Assembly (NCBI RefSeq): GCF_020176695.1
Contig: NZ_JAIWIA010000034.1
Coordinates: 62,001-126,000 of the forward strand
DNA from: Massilia sp. MS-15
GTDB lineage: Bacteria > Pseudomonadota > Gammaproteobacteria > Burkholderiales > Burkholderiaceae_D
Reading direction: 5' to 3'
Length of the DNA stretch: 64,000 nt
Part shown: piece by piece, positions 30,751 through 39,601 of the stretch
How the letters are laid out: the number at the start of each line of letters is the position of its first letter
How positions within the stretch are numbered: position 1 is the stretch's first letter
Notes under the pieces: model-generated
Database searches by the model: none
Seen by the model: the letters and a program-made list of their open reading frames with translations, nothing else
What the model was told of the DNA's origin: nothing
Program-made: the position numbers and the translations under genes

Positions 30751-31498
30751 GCTCACGCGCATGACAAGCCGCCCCGCCTTCCAGGTCGACCTGGACGACA
30801 ATTCGCCCCTGTACATGCAGCTGGCGCGCAAGCTCGCGCAGGACGTGCGCGACGGGCGCTACCAGGCCGACCAGGCCCTGCCCTCCGAACGCACGCTGTC
30901 CGAGCAGCTCGACGTCTCGCGCGTGACCGCGCGCAAGGCCATCGACCAGCTGGTCGAGCAGGGCCTGGTGGTGCGCCGGCGCGGCTCCGGCAACTACATC
31001 GCGCCGCGCATCGAGCAGCCGCTGTCCGACCTGTCGAGCTTTTCCGAACAGCTGCAGCAGCGCGGCTACACGCCGGGCAGCCACTGGCTGCGGCGCGAGA
31101 TCGTGCTGGCCGACGCCGACGAGCAGCTCTCGCTCGGCCTGTCGCCCAACAGCCGGGTGGCGCGCCTGGAGCGCCTGCGCCTGGCCGACGGCGTGGTGAT
31201 GGCCTATGAGGTGAGCGTGATTCCCGCCAGCGTGCTGGCGCGCCCCGAGCAGGTCGGCGGCTCGCTGTACGCCCACCTGGCCAGGAGCGGACACCAGCCG
31301 GTGCGCGCGCTGCAGCACCTGCGCGCAATGAACGCGCCGGCCTGGCTGGCGGCCTACCTGGCCGTGCCGGAAGGACGGGCGGTGCTGTTCATTACCCGCG
31401 TCGGCTACCTGGAATCGGGCGAGCCGGTGGAGCTGACCCATTCCTACTGCCTGAGCGACCACTACGACTTCGTCGCAGAACTGCGCCGCCCTGCATAA
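30749..31498 (+). CDS. GntR-family regulator with UTRA domain
   Basis: A 249-residue HutC/NagQ-type repressor. The N-terminal winged helix runs over residues 20-85 (LPSERTLSEQLDVSRVTARKAIDQL), followed by a UTRA effector domain (about 100-240: RLERLRLADGVVMAYEVSVIP, ending ELTHSYCLSDHYDF). UTRA domains of this group bind GlcNAc-6-P, GlcN-6-P or similar phosphosugars. Placed before murQ, it probably senses an amino-sugar phosphate from murein and represses the downstream genes. The ATG at 30749 has no clear ribosome site; 30761 is the alternative. Confidence 0.9.
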   Translation: MLTRMTSRPAFQVDLDDNSPLYMQLARKLAQDVRDGRYQADQALPSERTLSEQLDVSRVTARKAIDQLVEQGLVVRRRGSGNYIAPRIEQPLSDLSSFSEQLQQRGYTPGSHWLRREIVLADADEQLSLGLSPNSRVARLERLRLADGVVMAYEVSVIPASVLARPEQVGGSLYAHLARSGHQPVRALQHLRAMNAPAWLAAYLAVPEGRAVLFITRVGYLESGEPVELTHSYCLSDHYDFVAELRRPA

Positions 31499-31545
31499 CT
31501 TTTCGGCATGATGACGGGTGCAGCTTTCATGAGCCGGCTGCCGCA

Positions 31546-31566
31546 ATTGGTATTACACTGGTTTTA
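31546..31566 (+). promoter_or_regulatory. Probable GntR operator upstream of murQ
   Basis: ATTGGTAT followed by a second TGGTTT 11 bases on, 30 bases before the murQ start. It shares ATTGGTAT with the site at the gntR start, suggesting the same regulator binds both. Confidence 0.45.
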
Positions 31567-31595
31567 TCGATGACTTTGCATTAGAAGATACGGCA

Positions 31596-32474
31596 ATGCT
31601 GAAAACCGAAACCCCGGCCGGGGACCATGCTTCCCTCGACCAGTATCCGACCGCGGAGCTGGTCAATGTCCTGGTCGACGACCAGCTGGGCGCGGTCAAC
31701 GCGGTGCGCGCCGCCGCGCCCGCCATCGCGGCCGCCGTCGGCGCCGCGCTGCCGCGCGTGCAGGCGGGCGGACGCCTGGTCTATGTCGGCGCCGGCACCT
31801 CGGGCCGCCTCGGCGTGCTCGACAGCGTCGAGCTGTACCCGACCTTCTCCTGGCCGCACGAGCGCGCGCTGGCGCTGCTGGCCGGCGGCCAGGATGCGAT
31901 GTTCGTCGCGGTCGAAGGCGCCGAGGACGATTTCGCGCAGGGCGCGGCCGACCTCAAGGGGGCGGGCGTGGACGCCCATGACGTGGTGCTGCTGGTCGCG
32001 GCTTCCGGCCACACGCCCTACGTGCTGGGCGCGCTGGGCGCGGCGCGCGAGATCGGCGCGCTGACGATCGGCTTCGCCAACAATCCCGGCGCGCCGGTGG
32101 CCACCGACGCCGAGATCGGCATCACGCTCGACACCGGCCCGGAAGTCATCTCCGGCTCGACCCGCCTGAAGGCCGGCACCTCGCAGAAGATCGCGCTGAA
32201 CACTTTTTCCAGCGCGCTGATGGTGCGTTTGAACAAAGTCTACGGCAACCTGATGGTAGACTTGAAGGCTACCAACGCCAAGCTGGTGCGGCGCGCCATC
32301 CGACTGACCGTGTTCGCCACCGGTGCCGAGGAAGCAGCGGCCCAGGCGGTGCTGGAACAGTGCGGCTACCACGTCAAGACGGCGGTGGTGGCCTTGGCCA
32401 AACAAACCAGTGTCGAGCAGGCACAGGCCCTCCTGGAGGCGGCGCACGGCAGCGTGCGCGACGCCATCGCGTAA
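31596..32474 (+). CDS. murQ: N-acetylmuramic acid 6-phosphate etherase
   Basis: Removes lactate from MurNAc-6-P to give GlcNAc-6-P, the key step in reusing cell-wall muramic acid. The 292-residue SIS-domain protein has LVYVGAGTSGRLGVLDSVE (with the acid/base Glu), the GAEDD motif carrying the second catalytic Glu, VAASGHTPYVLGAL, and NKVYGNLMVDLKATNAKLVRRA. The N-terminal TE-N-S-LD motif is shortened. It is the first of six same-strand genes for murein recycling. Confidence 0.95.
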   Translation: MLKTETPAGDHASLDQYPTAELVNVLVDDQLGAVNAVRAAAPAIAAAVGAALPRVQAGGRLVYVGAGTSGRLGVLDSVELYPTFSWPHERALALLAGGQDAMFVAVEGAEDDFAQGAADLKGAGVDAHDVVLLVAASGHTPYVLGALGAAREIGALTIGFANNPGAPVATDAEIGITLDTGPEVISGSTRLKAGTSQKIALNTFSSALMVRLNKVYGNLMVDLKATNAKLVRRAIRLTVFATGAEEAAAQAVLEQCGYHVKTAVVALAKQTSVEQAQALLEAAHGSVRDAIA

Positions 32475-32527
32475 GCATCCGCCTGCGCTGACGTCCTTGC
32501 AGCGCACCTGCCGGCCACGAAAGAACT

Positions 32528-33805
32528 ATGCAGACTTCGAAAAGCCCGACGCATGCCGCCAGGCCCTGGATGTGGGTGCCGTCCCTGTACTTCGCCCAGG
32601 CCATCCCCTATGTGGTGGTGATGAGCCTGTCTGTCGTCATGTACAAGGACATGGGGGTGTCGAACGCCGACATCGCCTTCTATACCAGCCTGCTGTACCT
32701 GCCCTGGGTGATCAAGCCCCTGTGGTCGCCCGTGGTCGACATGTTCGGCACCAAGCGCCGCTGGACCGTGCTGCTGCAGCTGGCGGTGGCGGCCGCGCTG
32801 GTCGCGGTGGGCCTGTCGCTGCACCTGCCGAACTTCTTCGTCGCCAGCCTGGCCGTGATGTGGCTGATGGCCTTCAGCTCCGCCACCCACGACATCTCGG
32901 CCGACGGCTTCTACATGCTCGGCTTGCGCCAGCAGCAGCAGGCGGCCTTCGTCGGCGTGCGCTCCACCTTCTATCGCCTGGCCACGCTGGCCGGCCAGGG
33001 GCCGCTGGTGGTGCTGGCCGGCTACCTGGCTACCCAGCTGGGCGACGTCAACCAGGCCTGGTCTATCGTGTTCTTCGTGCTGGCCGCGCTGTTCTTCGCC
33101 GCCTTCCTGTGGCACGGCCTGGTCCTGCCGCGGCCGGACAGCGACCACAAGGTGCGCGGGAGCAGCAACCCGCTGCGCGACTTCTTCGTCACCTTCGCGC
33201 TGTTCTTCCGCAAGCGCGACATCTGGCTGATCCTCGGTTTCATTCTCACCTTTCGCCTGGGCGAGGCCCAGCTGCTCAAGCTGGTGGCACCCTTCCTGAA
33301 GGACCCCCTCGTCGAGGGCGGGCTGGGCCTCACCACCGAGCAGTACGGCATCGCCTACGGCACCATCGGCATCGCCTTCCTGACCATGGGCGGACTGGCC
33401 GGCGGCTACCTGATCTCGCGCCTGGGCCTGAAGCGCTGCCTGTGGCTGATGGTGTTCGCGGTGCACCTGCCGGACCTGGTCTTCGTCTACCTGTCGCAGG
33501 CGCAGCCGACCAGCTTCGCCGTGGTCTGCGCCTCGCTCGCGGTCGAGCAGTTCGGCTACGGCTTCGGCTTCACCGCCATGATGCTGTACATGATCATGGT
33601 CTGCGAGGGCGAGCACAAGACGGCCCACTACGCGATCTGCACCGGCCTGATGGCGCTTGGCATGATGGTGCCGGGCATGTGGAGCGGCGACCTGCAGGAA
33701 TACCTCGGCTACAAGAACTTCTTCATCTGGGCCTGCCTGTCGACCATCCCCGCCTTCATCATGGCCGCGCTGGTGAAGATCGACCCTGAATTCGGCAAGA
33801 AGTAG
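32528..33805 (+). CDS. ampG: AmpG-like muropeptide permease (MFS)
   Basis: A 425-residue major facilitator with about 12 membrane segments. AmpG-like features are YFAQAIPYVVV in helix 1, the YTSLLYLPWVIKPLWSPVVD loop with its charged Asp, and SSATHDISADGFYM. AmpG carries GlcNAc-anhydroMurNAc peptides from periplasm to cytoplasm. The location between murQ and other recycling genes supports this. It is divergent from enterobacterial AmpG and could instead transport free amino sugars. Confidence 0.85.
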   Translation: MQTSKSPTHAARPWMWVPSLYFAQAIPYVVVMSLSVVMYKDMGVSNADIAFYTSLLYLPWVIKPLWSPVVDMFGTKRRWTVLLQLAVAAALVAVGLSLHLPNFFVASLAVMWLMAFSSATHDISADGFYMLGLRQQQQAAFVGVRSTFYRLATLAGQGPLVVLAGYLATQLGDVNQAWSIVFFVLAALFFAAFLWHGLVLPRPDSDHKVRGSSNPLRDFFVTFALFFRKRDIWLILGFILTFRLGEAQLLKLVAPFLKDPLVEGGLGLTTEQYGIAYGTIGIAFLTMGGLAGGYLISRLGLKRCLWLMVFAVHLPDLVFVYLSQAQPTSFAVVCASLAVEQFGYGFGFTAMMLYMIMVCEGEHKTAHYAICTGLMALGMMVPGMWSGDLQEYLGYKNFFIWACLSTIPAFIMAALVKIDPEFGKK

Positions 33806-33831
33806 GCTTGAACGAAAGCGATGCCCCAGCA

Positions 33832-34974
33832 ATGCCCGACGCACCTGTGCGCCTGACCTCGCTCGACGCCTTCCGCGGCTTCACCATCGCCGCCATGGTG
33901 CTCGTGAATAATCCGGGCGACTGGGGCAATCTGCACCCGCAGCTGGCCCACGCCAGGTGGCATGGCTGGACCTTCACCGACTGCATCTTCCCCTTCTTCC
34001 TGTTCATCGGCGGCGTCGCCATGACGCTTTCGCTGGGGCGCCTGGCCGCCGCCGGCGCCGACAAGCCGCGCCTGCTGGCCAAGCTGGCGAAACGCGCCGC
34101 CCTGATCTTCCTGATCGGCTTCCTGCTCAACCTGGTCCCGCGCTTCGACTTCGAGCACGTGCGCATTCCGGGCGTGCTGCAGCGCATCGCCCTGTGCACG
34201 CTATTGGCCGCGCCGATCGTGGTCTACCTCGGCTGGCGCGCGCAGCTGGCCGTGATCGCCCTGCTGCTGGCGCTGTATTCGGTACTGATGCTATGGGTGC
34301 CGGTACCCGGCATCGGGGCCGGCGTGCTGGAGCCGGGCCAGGACTTCGGCGCCTGGGTCGACCGGCTGCTGCTCGATGGCCACTTGTGGGTGCAGAGTAA
34401 AACCTGGGACCCGGAAGGCCTGGTCAGCACCTTGCCGGCCCTGTGCAGCCAGCTGTTGGGCGTGCTGGCCGGTCGGGTGCTGGCGGCGCCGCTGCCGCGC
34501 AGCGAGCAGACGGCGTGGATGCTGTGCGCCGGCCTGGTGTTCCTGGCGCTGGGCTCGACCCTCGATGCGCTGCTCATGCCGATCAATAAAAGCCTGTGGA
34601 CGGTGTCCTACTGCCTGTGGATGAACGGCTGGGCGCTGCTCGCCTTCGGCCTGTTCTACTGGCTGCTCGACGCCAACCCGCATGCGGCCGTGCGCGCCCG
34701 CGCTGCCGCCTGGGCCTGGCCCTTCGTCATCTATGGCATGAATGCGCTGTTCATCTTCGCCTTCTCCGGCTTCGTCGCCAAGATGCTCGGCTTTATCAAG
34801 CTGGCGCAGCCGGACGGCAGCCAGCTGTCGCTGGGGCGGGTGCTGTACGCGCCGCTCAAGGCGCTGCCGCTGGGCGCCGCCAATACTTCCCTGTTATATG
34901 CCATCGTCTTCAACGCCTGCATGTTCGCGATCGCGTATGCCATGTGGCGCAAGCGGTGGTTCGTCAAAGTCTAG
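33832..34974 (+). CDS. NagX-like membrane acyltransferase (DUF5009/HGSNAT family)
   Basis: A 380-residue membrane protein with about ten hydrophobic segments, related to the catalytic part of heparan-alpha-glucosaminide N-acetyltransferase. It begins with the RLTSLDAFRGFTIAAMVLVNNPG signature, with the conserved HARWHGWTFTDCIFPFFLF segment next. The bacterial homologue NagX occurs in chitin and GlcNAc operons, and its role is unsettled (acetylation or uptake of amino sugars). A TTG at 33808 is an alternative start. It follows the ampG-like gene by 26 bases. Confidence 0.82.
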   Translation: MPDAPVRLTSLDAFRGFTIAAMVLVNNPGDWGNLHPQLAHARWHGWTFTDCIFPFFLFIGGVAMTLSLGRLAAAGADKPRLLAKLAKRAALIFLIGFLLNLVPRFDFEHVRIPGVLQRIALCTLLAAPIVVYLGWRAQLAVIALLLALYSVLMLWVPVPGIGAGVLEPGQDFGAWVDRLLLDGHLWVQSKTWDPEGLVSTLPALCSQLLGVLAGRVLAAPLPRSEQTAWMLCAGLVFLALGSTLDALLMPINKSLWTVSYCLWMNGWALLAFGLFYWLLDANPHAAVRARAAAWAWPFVIYGMNALFIFAFSGFVAKMLGFIKLAQPDGSQLSLGRVLYAPLKALPLGAANTSLLYAIVFNACMFAIAYAMWRKRWFVKV

Positions 34975-34993
34975 AACGTACAAAGGAACGCAT

Positions 34994-36592
34994 GTGAAGC
35001 CCAACCTGAACAAACGCGCGTTCACGCTCGGCGCCCTCGGTGGCGCGCTGGCGCTGGCCGGATTCCTCAGCGCCTGCACCACCCAGCCGACCGTGTCCGA
35101 ACCGGTCCCCGCCGAGCTGCCGCCGCCGGCGCCGCGCGAATTCCGCGCCGCCTGGGTCTCCACGGTGGCGAATATCGACTGGCCGAGCAAGCCGGGCCTG
35201 CCCGCCGCCGTCCAGCAGCAGGAAGCGCTCGCCATCCTCGACCGCGCGCTGGCGCTGAACCTGAACGCGATCGTGCTGCAGGTGCGTCCGGCCGCCGACG
35301 CCATCTACCCGTCGAAGATCGAACCCTGGACCGAATACCTGACCGGCGCCCAGGGCAAGCCGCCGGTGCCGATGTACGACCCGCTGGCGTTCTGGGTCAA
35401 GGAAGCGCATGCCCGCGGCCTCGAGCTGCACGCCTGGTTCAACCCCTACCGCGCGCGTCACGACAACGCGCGTTCGCCGGCGGCGCCGAACCACATCACC
35501 AACACCAACCCGTCCGCGGTCAAGCGCTACGGCAAGTTCATGTGGATGGACCCGGGCGAGGAAGCGGCCTCGAAGCAGACCATGGACGTGATCCTCGACG
35601 TGGTGCGCCGCTACGACATCGACGGCGTGCACATCGACGACTACTTCTATCCCTACCCGATCGAGGCGCCGGACGTGGCGGGCAACGCCCAGGCGCTGGA
35701 TGGCAAGCCCACAGCAAAAGCGGAACTCGATTTCCCGGACGGCCCGGCCTGGGAACGCTACCTGCTAGGGGGTGGCAAGCTCGATCGCGCGTCCTGGCGG
35801 CGCGACAACGTCAACCGCCTGATCGAAGCCATGTACAAGGGCATCCACCGCGAGAAGAGCTGGGTGCGCTTCGGCATCAGTCCCTTCGGCCTGGGCCGCC
35901 CGGACCGGCGCCCGCCCGGCATCGCCGGCTTCTCGCAGTACGACAAGCTGTATGCGGACGCCGAGCTGTGGCTGGAGAAGGGCTGGCTGGACTACTTCAC
36001 GCCCCAGCTGTACTGGCCGGTGCGCCAGACCGCCCAGTCCTATCCGGTGCTGCTCGACTACTGGATCGCCCAGAACCCGCTGGGTCGCCACATGTGGCCG
36101 GGCCTGTTCACCAGCCGCATCGGCGCGCCGGCGCCGACCGTGAACTACGAGCCGCAGGAGATCGTGGAACAGATCGCGCTGACGCGCCAGCGCCCGCGGG
36201 CGGGCGGCCACGTCCACTTCAGCATGGTGGCCTTGAGCCAGAACCGCAAGGGCATCAGCGACCAGCTGCGCGCCAATATCTACCAGGGCCAGGCCCTGGT
36301 GCCGGCCACGCCCTGGCTCAAGTCCGAGGGACCCGGCACGCCCCTGGTCGCGGCCACGCGCGGCAAGGACGGCATCGCGCTCAGGCTCAAGGCCGGCAAG
36401 GCCACGGCCCGCTATGCGGTCTGGGCGCGCCACGGCGGACAATGGCGCTTCACGGTGGTGCCGGCCGCGCGCGTGGACTGGACGGTGCCGGACGACGCCC
36501 GCCTCGGTCCCGCCGAGCAGGTGGTGGTGAGCGCCATCGACCGCCTCGGCAACGAGGGCGCGCGCGTGCACGCGTGGCGCAAGCCGTCGTAA
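34994..36592 (+). CDS. GHL10-family lipoprotein, DigH-like glycosidase
   Basis: A 532-residue lipoprotein (signal peptide with lipobox LSAC near residue 24) carrying a glycosyl-hydrolase-like 10 (DUF187) barrel from about residue 45. It has FRAAWVSTVANIDWPSKPG, the VRPAADAIYPS strand, ELHAWFNPYRAR, IDGVHIDDYFYPYP (acidic active-site region) and WLDYFTPQLYWP, then a C-terminal beta domain. E. coli DigH (YddW), of this family, cleaves peptide-free glycan strands at the division site. In an operon with murQ, it probably releases murein sugars. The GTG at 34994 has AAGGAA 6 bases upstream. Confidence 0.85.
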   Translation: MKPNLNKRAFTLGALGGALALAGFLSACTTQPTVSEPVPAELPPPAPREFRAAWVSTVANIDWPSKPGLPAAVQQQEALAILDRALALNLNAIVLQVRPAADAIYPSKIEPWTEYLTGAQGKPPVPMYDPLAFWVKEAHARGLELHAWFNPYRARHDNARSPAAPNHITNTNPSAVKRYGKFMWMDPGEEAASKQTMDVILDVVRRYDIDGVHIDDYFYPYPIEAPDVAGNAQALDGKPTAKAELDFPDGPAWERYLLGGGKLDRASWRRDNVNRLIEAMYKGIHREKSWVRFGISPFGLGRPDRRPPGIAGFSQYDKLYADAELWLEKGWLDYFTPQLYWPVRQTAQSYPVLLDYWIAQNPLGRHMWPGLFTSRIGAPAPTVNYEPQEIVEQIALTRQRPRAGGHVHFSMVALSQNRKGISDQLRANIYQGQALVPATPWLKSEGPGTPLVAATRGKDGIALRLKAGKATARYAVWARHGGQWRFTVVPAARVDWTVPDDARLGPAEQVVVSAIDRLGNEGARVHAWRKPS

Positions 36593-36601
36593 GATCTGGC
36601 C

Positions 36602-37534
36602 ATGCATCCACCCGACCAGCAGCAAGACAGTCCCCTCGGCCTCGGCATCGATGCCGGCGGCACCCAGACCCGCTGGGCCCTGGCCGGCCCGGACGGGCGC
36701 ATCCGCGCCGAGGGCACGGCGTCCGGCCTGTCGGCCCTGCAGATGGGCAGTGCCGAGGGACGCGAAGCCGTGCGCACCGTGTTCGAGACGATCGCGCGCG
36801 CGGTGCTGGCCCACGGCCGTCCGGCCGCGGTGCGCGCCGGCATCACCGGCTTTGGCGAGGACGGCGGCGCGCTGCAGCGCTGCCTGGGCGAGCTGCTCGG
36901 CCTGGCGCCAGGCGCGGTGGTGCTGAGCAACGACATCGAGATCGCCTACCTGGCCAGCTTCCGGCCCGGCCAGGGCTACCTGGTGTACGCCGGGACCGGC
37001 TCGATCGGCGCCTACATCGACGAGCACCATGGCTTTCATCGCGCCGGCGGGCGCGGGGTGGTGCTGGACGATGGCGGCGGCGGCTTCTGGATCGCGCGCG
37101 AAGCGCTACGCCACATCTGGCGCCGTGAGGACGAATGCCCGGGTGCCTGGGAAGCCTCGCCGATGGCGCATGCCGTGTTCCAGCACGTGGGCGGCGCCGA
37201 CTGGTCGTTCTCGCGCCAGTTCATCTATGGCCGCGCGCGCGGCGAAGTCGGCAAGCTGGCCATCGCGGTGGCCGCCACCGCCGGACGCGACCCGGCCGCC
37301 GCCGCCATCCTGCAGGAAGCGGGACGCGAACTGGCGCGCCTGGCGCAGGCCCTGATCGGGCGTTTCGGCCCGCGCCCGGTGGCGCTGGCCGGACGCGCCG
37401 CCGAACTGCACCCGCTGATCGCCACCACCATGCGGGCGGCGCTGCCGCCCGACACGGTGCTGGAACAGGCCAGCCTGCGCGCCCACTACGCCGCCGCGCG
37501 CCTGGCGGCCGAATCCATCACCCTGAACCCATGA
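36602..37534 (+). CDS. BadF/BadG-type sugar kinase (MurNAc/GlcNAc kinase-like)
   Basis: A 310-residue ASKHA ATPase: phosphate-1 loop GIDAGGTQTRWAL, ITGFGEDGG, LSNDIEIAYLAS with the probable catalytic Asp, phosphate-2 loop YAGTGSIGAYI and GRGVVLDDGGGGFWI. Characterised relatives include N-acetylglucosamine kinases and the clostridial MurNAc/GlcNAc kinase MurK. Next to murQ, whose substrate is MurNAc-6-P, a MurNAc kinase role is attractive; this is inference. It lies between the DigH-like and AmiD-like genes with gaps of 9 and 19 bases. Confidence 0.85.
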   Translation: MHPPDQQQDSPLGLGIDAGGTQTRWALAGPDGRIRAEGTASGLSALQMGSAEGREAVRTVFETIARAVLAHGRPAAVRAGITGFGEDGGALQRCLGELLGLAPGAVVLSNDIEIAYLASFRPGQGYLVYAGTGSIGAYIDEHHGFHRAGGRGVVLDDGGGGFWIAREALRHIWRREDECPGAWEASPMAHAVFQHVGGADWSFSRQFIYGRARGEVGKLAIAVAATAGRDPAAAAILQEAGRELARLAQALIGRFGPRPVALAGRAAELHPLIATTMRAALPPDTVLEQASLRAHYAAARLAAESITLNP

Positions 37535-37553
37535 ACCCACAGGATTTCATCCG

Positions 37554-38606
37554 ATGAAACAGCTGCTCGTCCCCGCCCTCCTGGCCCTGCTGGCCGGCTG
37601 CGCCACCACGCCACCGACGCCGCTCGCGCCGCCCGGCCCGAAGATCGACACCACCTACACGGCCAAGGGCCAGTCGAGCCGCGCGCGCTTCCTGGTGCTG
37701 CACTACACGGTGTCGGACAACCCGAGCTCGATCAAGATCCTGACCGAGCAGCAGGTCAGCGCCCACTACCTGGTCACGAACGGACCGCAGCCGGTGATCT
37801 ATCGCCTGGTGGACGAGAACCGTGCCGCCTACCACGCCGGCGTGTCGAGCTGGAAGAACTACACGCAGCTCAACAACAGCTCGATTGGCATCGAGATCGT
37901 GAACCCCGGCTGGACCAGCACGCCCGAAGGCGGGCGCCTGTTCTATCCGTTCCCGCAGGAGCAGATGGATGTGCTGTTGCCGCTGCTGAAGGACATCGTC
38001 CAGCGCCACGGCATCGCGCCCGAGAACGTGCTCGGACACAGCGACATCGCGCCGCTGCGCAAGCAGGACCCGGGGCCGCTGTTCCCCTGGCAGCGCCTGG
38101 CCCAGGAAGGCCTGGTGCTGTGGCCGGACGCGAACCGCGTCGCCACCGTGCGCCCGATCTTTGAGGCGACGCTGCCCGACCTGTTCTGGTTCCAGCGCAA
38201 GCTGGCCACCCACGGCTTCGCGATCCAGCAGACCGGGATGCTGGACCAGCAGACCCGCACCGTGCTGTCCGCGTTTCAGATGAAGTACCGGCCTTCCGAC
38301 TTCGCCGGCAATCCGGATGCCGAGACCGCGGCCCTGCTCGAAGTGCTGACCACGCCGGCCAATGCGCCGCTGCCGGTGGTGCCGACGCCGGTGACCACCG
38401 CGCCGGTGCCGCCGCTGCCGCCCGCCACGCCGCCAGTGCCGGTGGTGCCCGAAACGGCGCCGGCGCCGGCCGCGCCGCTGCCGGTGCCGCCCGCGGTCCT
38501 GCCCGCACCCGCGCCTGTACCCGCGCCTGTGCCGGCCCCGGCCACGCCGCCAGTCCCGGCGCCGGCCGTCGTGCCAGCCACGCCGGCTGCCGTGAACACC
38601 CCATGA
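37554..38606 (+). CDS. amiD: AmiD-like N-acetylmuramoyl-L-alanine amidase lipoprotein
   Basis: A 350-residue lipoprotein (lipidation Cys16 in LLAGC) with an Amidase_2 domain at residues 40-190. Zinc ligands are His50 (VLHYT), the His of LGHSDIAP and the Asp of KQDPGP. A peptidoglycan-binding helix bundle (about 205-262) follows. E. coli AmiD has this layout and cuts MurNAc-L-Ala bonds at the outer membrane. The last 80 residues are an almost pure Pro/Ala/Val low-complexity tail, unusual for AmiD and perhaps a wall-spanning spacer. It is the last gene of the operon. Confidence 0.92.
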   Translation: MKQLLVPALLALLAGCATTPPTPLAPPGPKIDTTYTAKGQSSRARFLVLHYTVSDNPSSIKILTEQQVSAHYLVTNGPQPVIYRLVDENRAAYHAGVSSWKNYTQLNNSSIGIEIVNPGWTSTPEGGRLFYPFPQEQMDVLLPLLKDIVQRHGIAPENVLGHSDIAPLRKQDPGPLFPWQRLAQEGLVLWPDANRVATVRPIFEATLPDLFWFQRKLATHGFAIQQTGMLDQQTRTVLSAFQMKYRPSDFAGNPDAETAALLEVLTTPANAPLPVVPTPVTTAPVPPLPPATPPVPVVPETAPAPAAPLPVPPAVLPAPAPVPAPVPAPATPPVPAPAVVPATPAAVNTP

Positions 38607-38687
38607 CGGTCGCCGCGTCCGTGTTTTCCCTGTATCCTTCGGAAAATCCGCGCCGTGCGCGCGGAGTCTCTACTGAAGGATAAAGCG

Positions 38688-39587
38688 ATGCGCCTGCGTC
38701 ATATCGAAGTGTTCCACGCCATCATGCAGGTCGGCACCATCAGCGGTGCCGCCCAGGTTCTCCACATCTCGCAGCCCGCGGTGACCAAGGTGCTGCAGCA
38801 CGCCGAGCTGCAGCTGGGCATGCCGCTGTTCGAGCGCGTGCGCGGCAAGCTGTATCCGAAGCCCGAGGCGCACCGCCTGTTCGCCGAAACCGAGAAGCTG
38901 AACCGCGACCTGCAGGGCATCCGCCGCCTGGCCGCCAGCCTGAAGGGGCGCGCGGTCGAGACCGTGCGCCTGGTGTCGACACCGACCATCGCCATCAGCG
39001 TGCTGCCGCAGGCGATGACGGTGTGGCGGCGCGACTTCCCGCAGGCGCGCTGCGAGCTGGCGACCCACCACACCAGCGAGATCGTGAACGCGTTGCGCCT
39101 GGGCGAAGCCGACCTGGCGCTGTCGCTGCAGGATCCGCGCCACCCGGGCATCGTGGCCGAGCCGATTGCGCACGGCAACCTTACCGTGATGGCGCCCGCC
39201 GGCACCTGGAGCGCGGAAGAACTGGCCAAACCCTTCACCGCCGACGGCCTGCGGGGGGAACTGATCGGCCTGAACGACGGCGACCCGCTGGGCGAGATCG
39301 TGGTGGCGGCCTGCGAAGCGCAAGGCGTGCAGCCGGTCTACCACACGGTGGTGCAGACCTACCAGATCGCGCGCTCGCTGGTGGAAGCCGGGGCCGGCCT
39401 GGCCGTGCTCGATCCGTTCACGGCCGCCTCGGCCGACCCGGGCAAGGTCCAGTGCCGCACCTGGTCGCCGACCATGCCGGTCCACCTGTACCTGCTGAGC
39501 GCCAGCCATTCCCCCCTGTCGCACGGGGCGCGCGAGCTGGCCAACTGCATCGGCGCGACCGCGCGCGCCTGTCTCGACAAAGCCTGA
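38688..39587 (+). CDS. LysR-family transcriptional regulator
   Basis: A 299-residue LysR protein: winged helix (residues 1-60, MRLRHIEVFHAIMQVGTISG then QPAVTKVLQHAE) and a periplasmic-binding-like effector domain. It starts at 38688 with AAGGA 7 bases upstream. The gene is followed 14 bases later by the ddpX-type dipeptidase, so the two are probably co-transcribed. The effector is unknown; a murein peptide or amino acid would fit the surroundings. Confidence 0.92.
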   Translation: MRLRHIEVFHAIMQVGTISGAAQVLHISQPAVTKVLQHAELQLGMPLFERVRGKLYPKPEAHRLFAETEKLNRDLQGIRRLAASLKGRAVETVRLVSTPTIAISVLPQAMTVWRRDFPQARCELATHHTSEIVNALRLGEADLALSLQDPRHPGIVAEPIAHGNLTVMAPAGTWSAEELAKPFTADGLRGELIGLNDGDPLGEIVVAACEAQGVQPVYHTVVQTYQIARSLVEAGAGLAVLDPFTAASADPGKVQCRTWSPTMPVHLYLLSASHSPLSHGARELANCIGATARACLDKA

Positions 39588-39601
39588 ACCGAAGATTGCA
39601 T

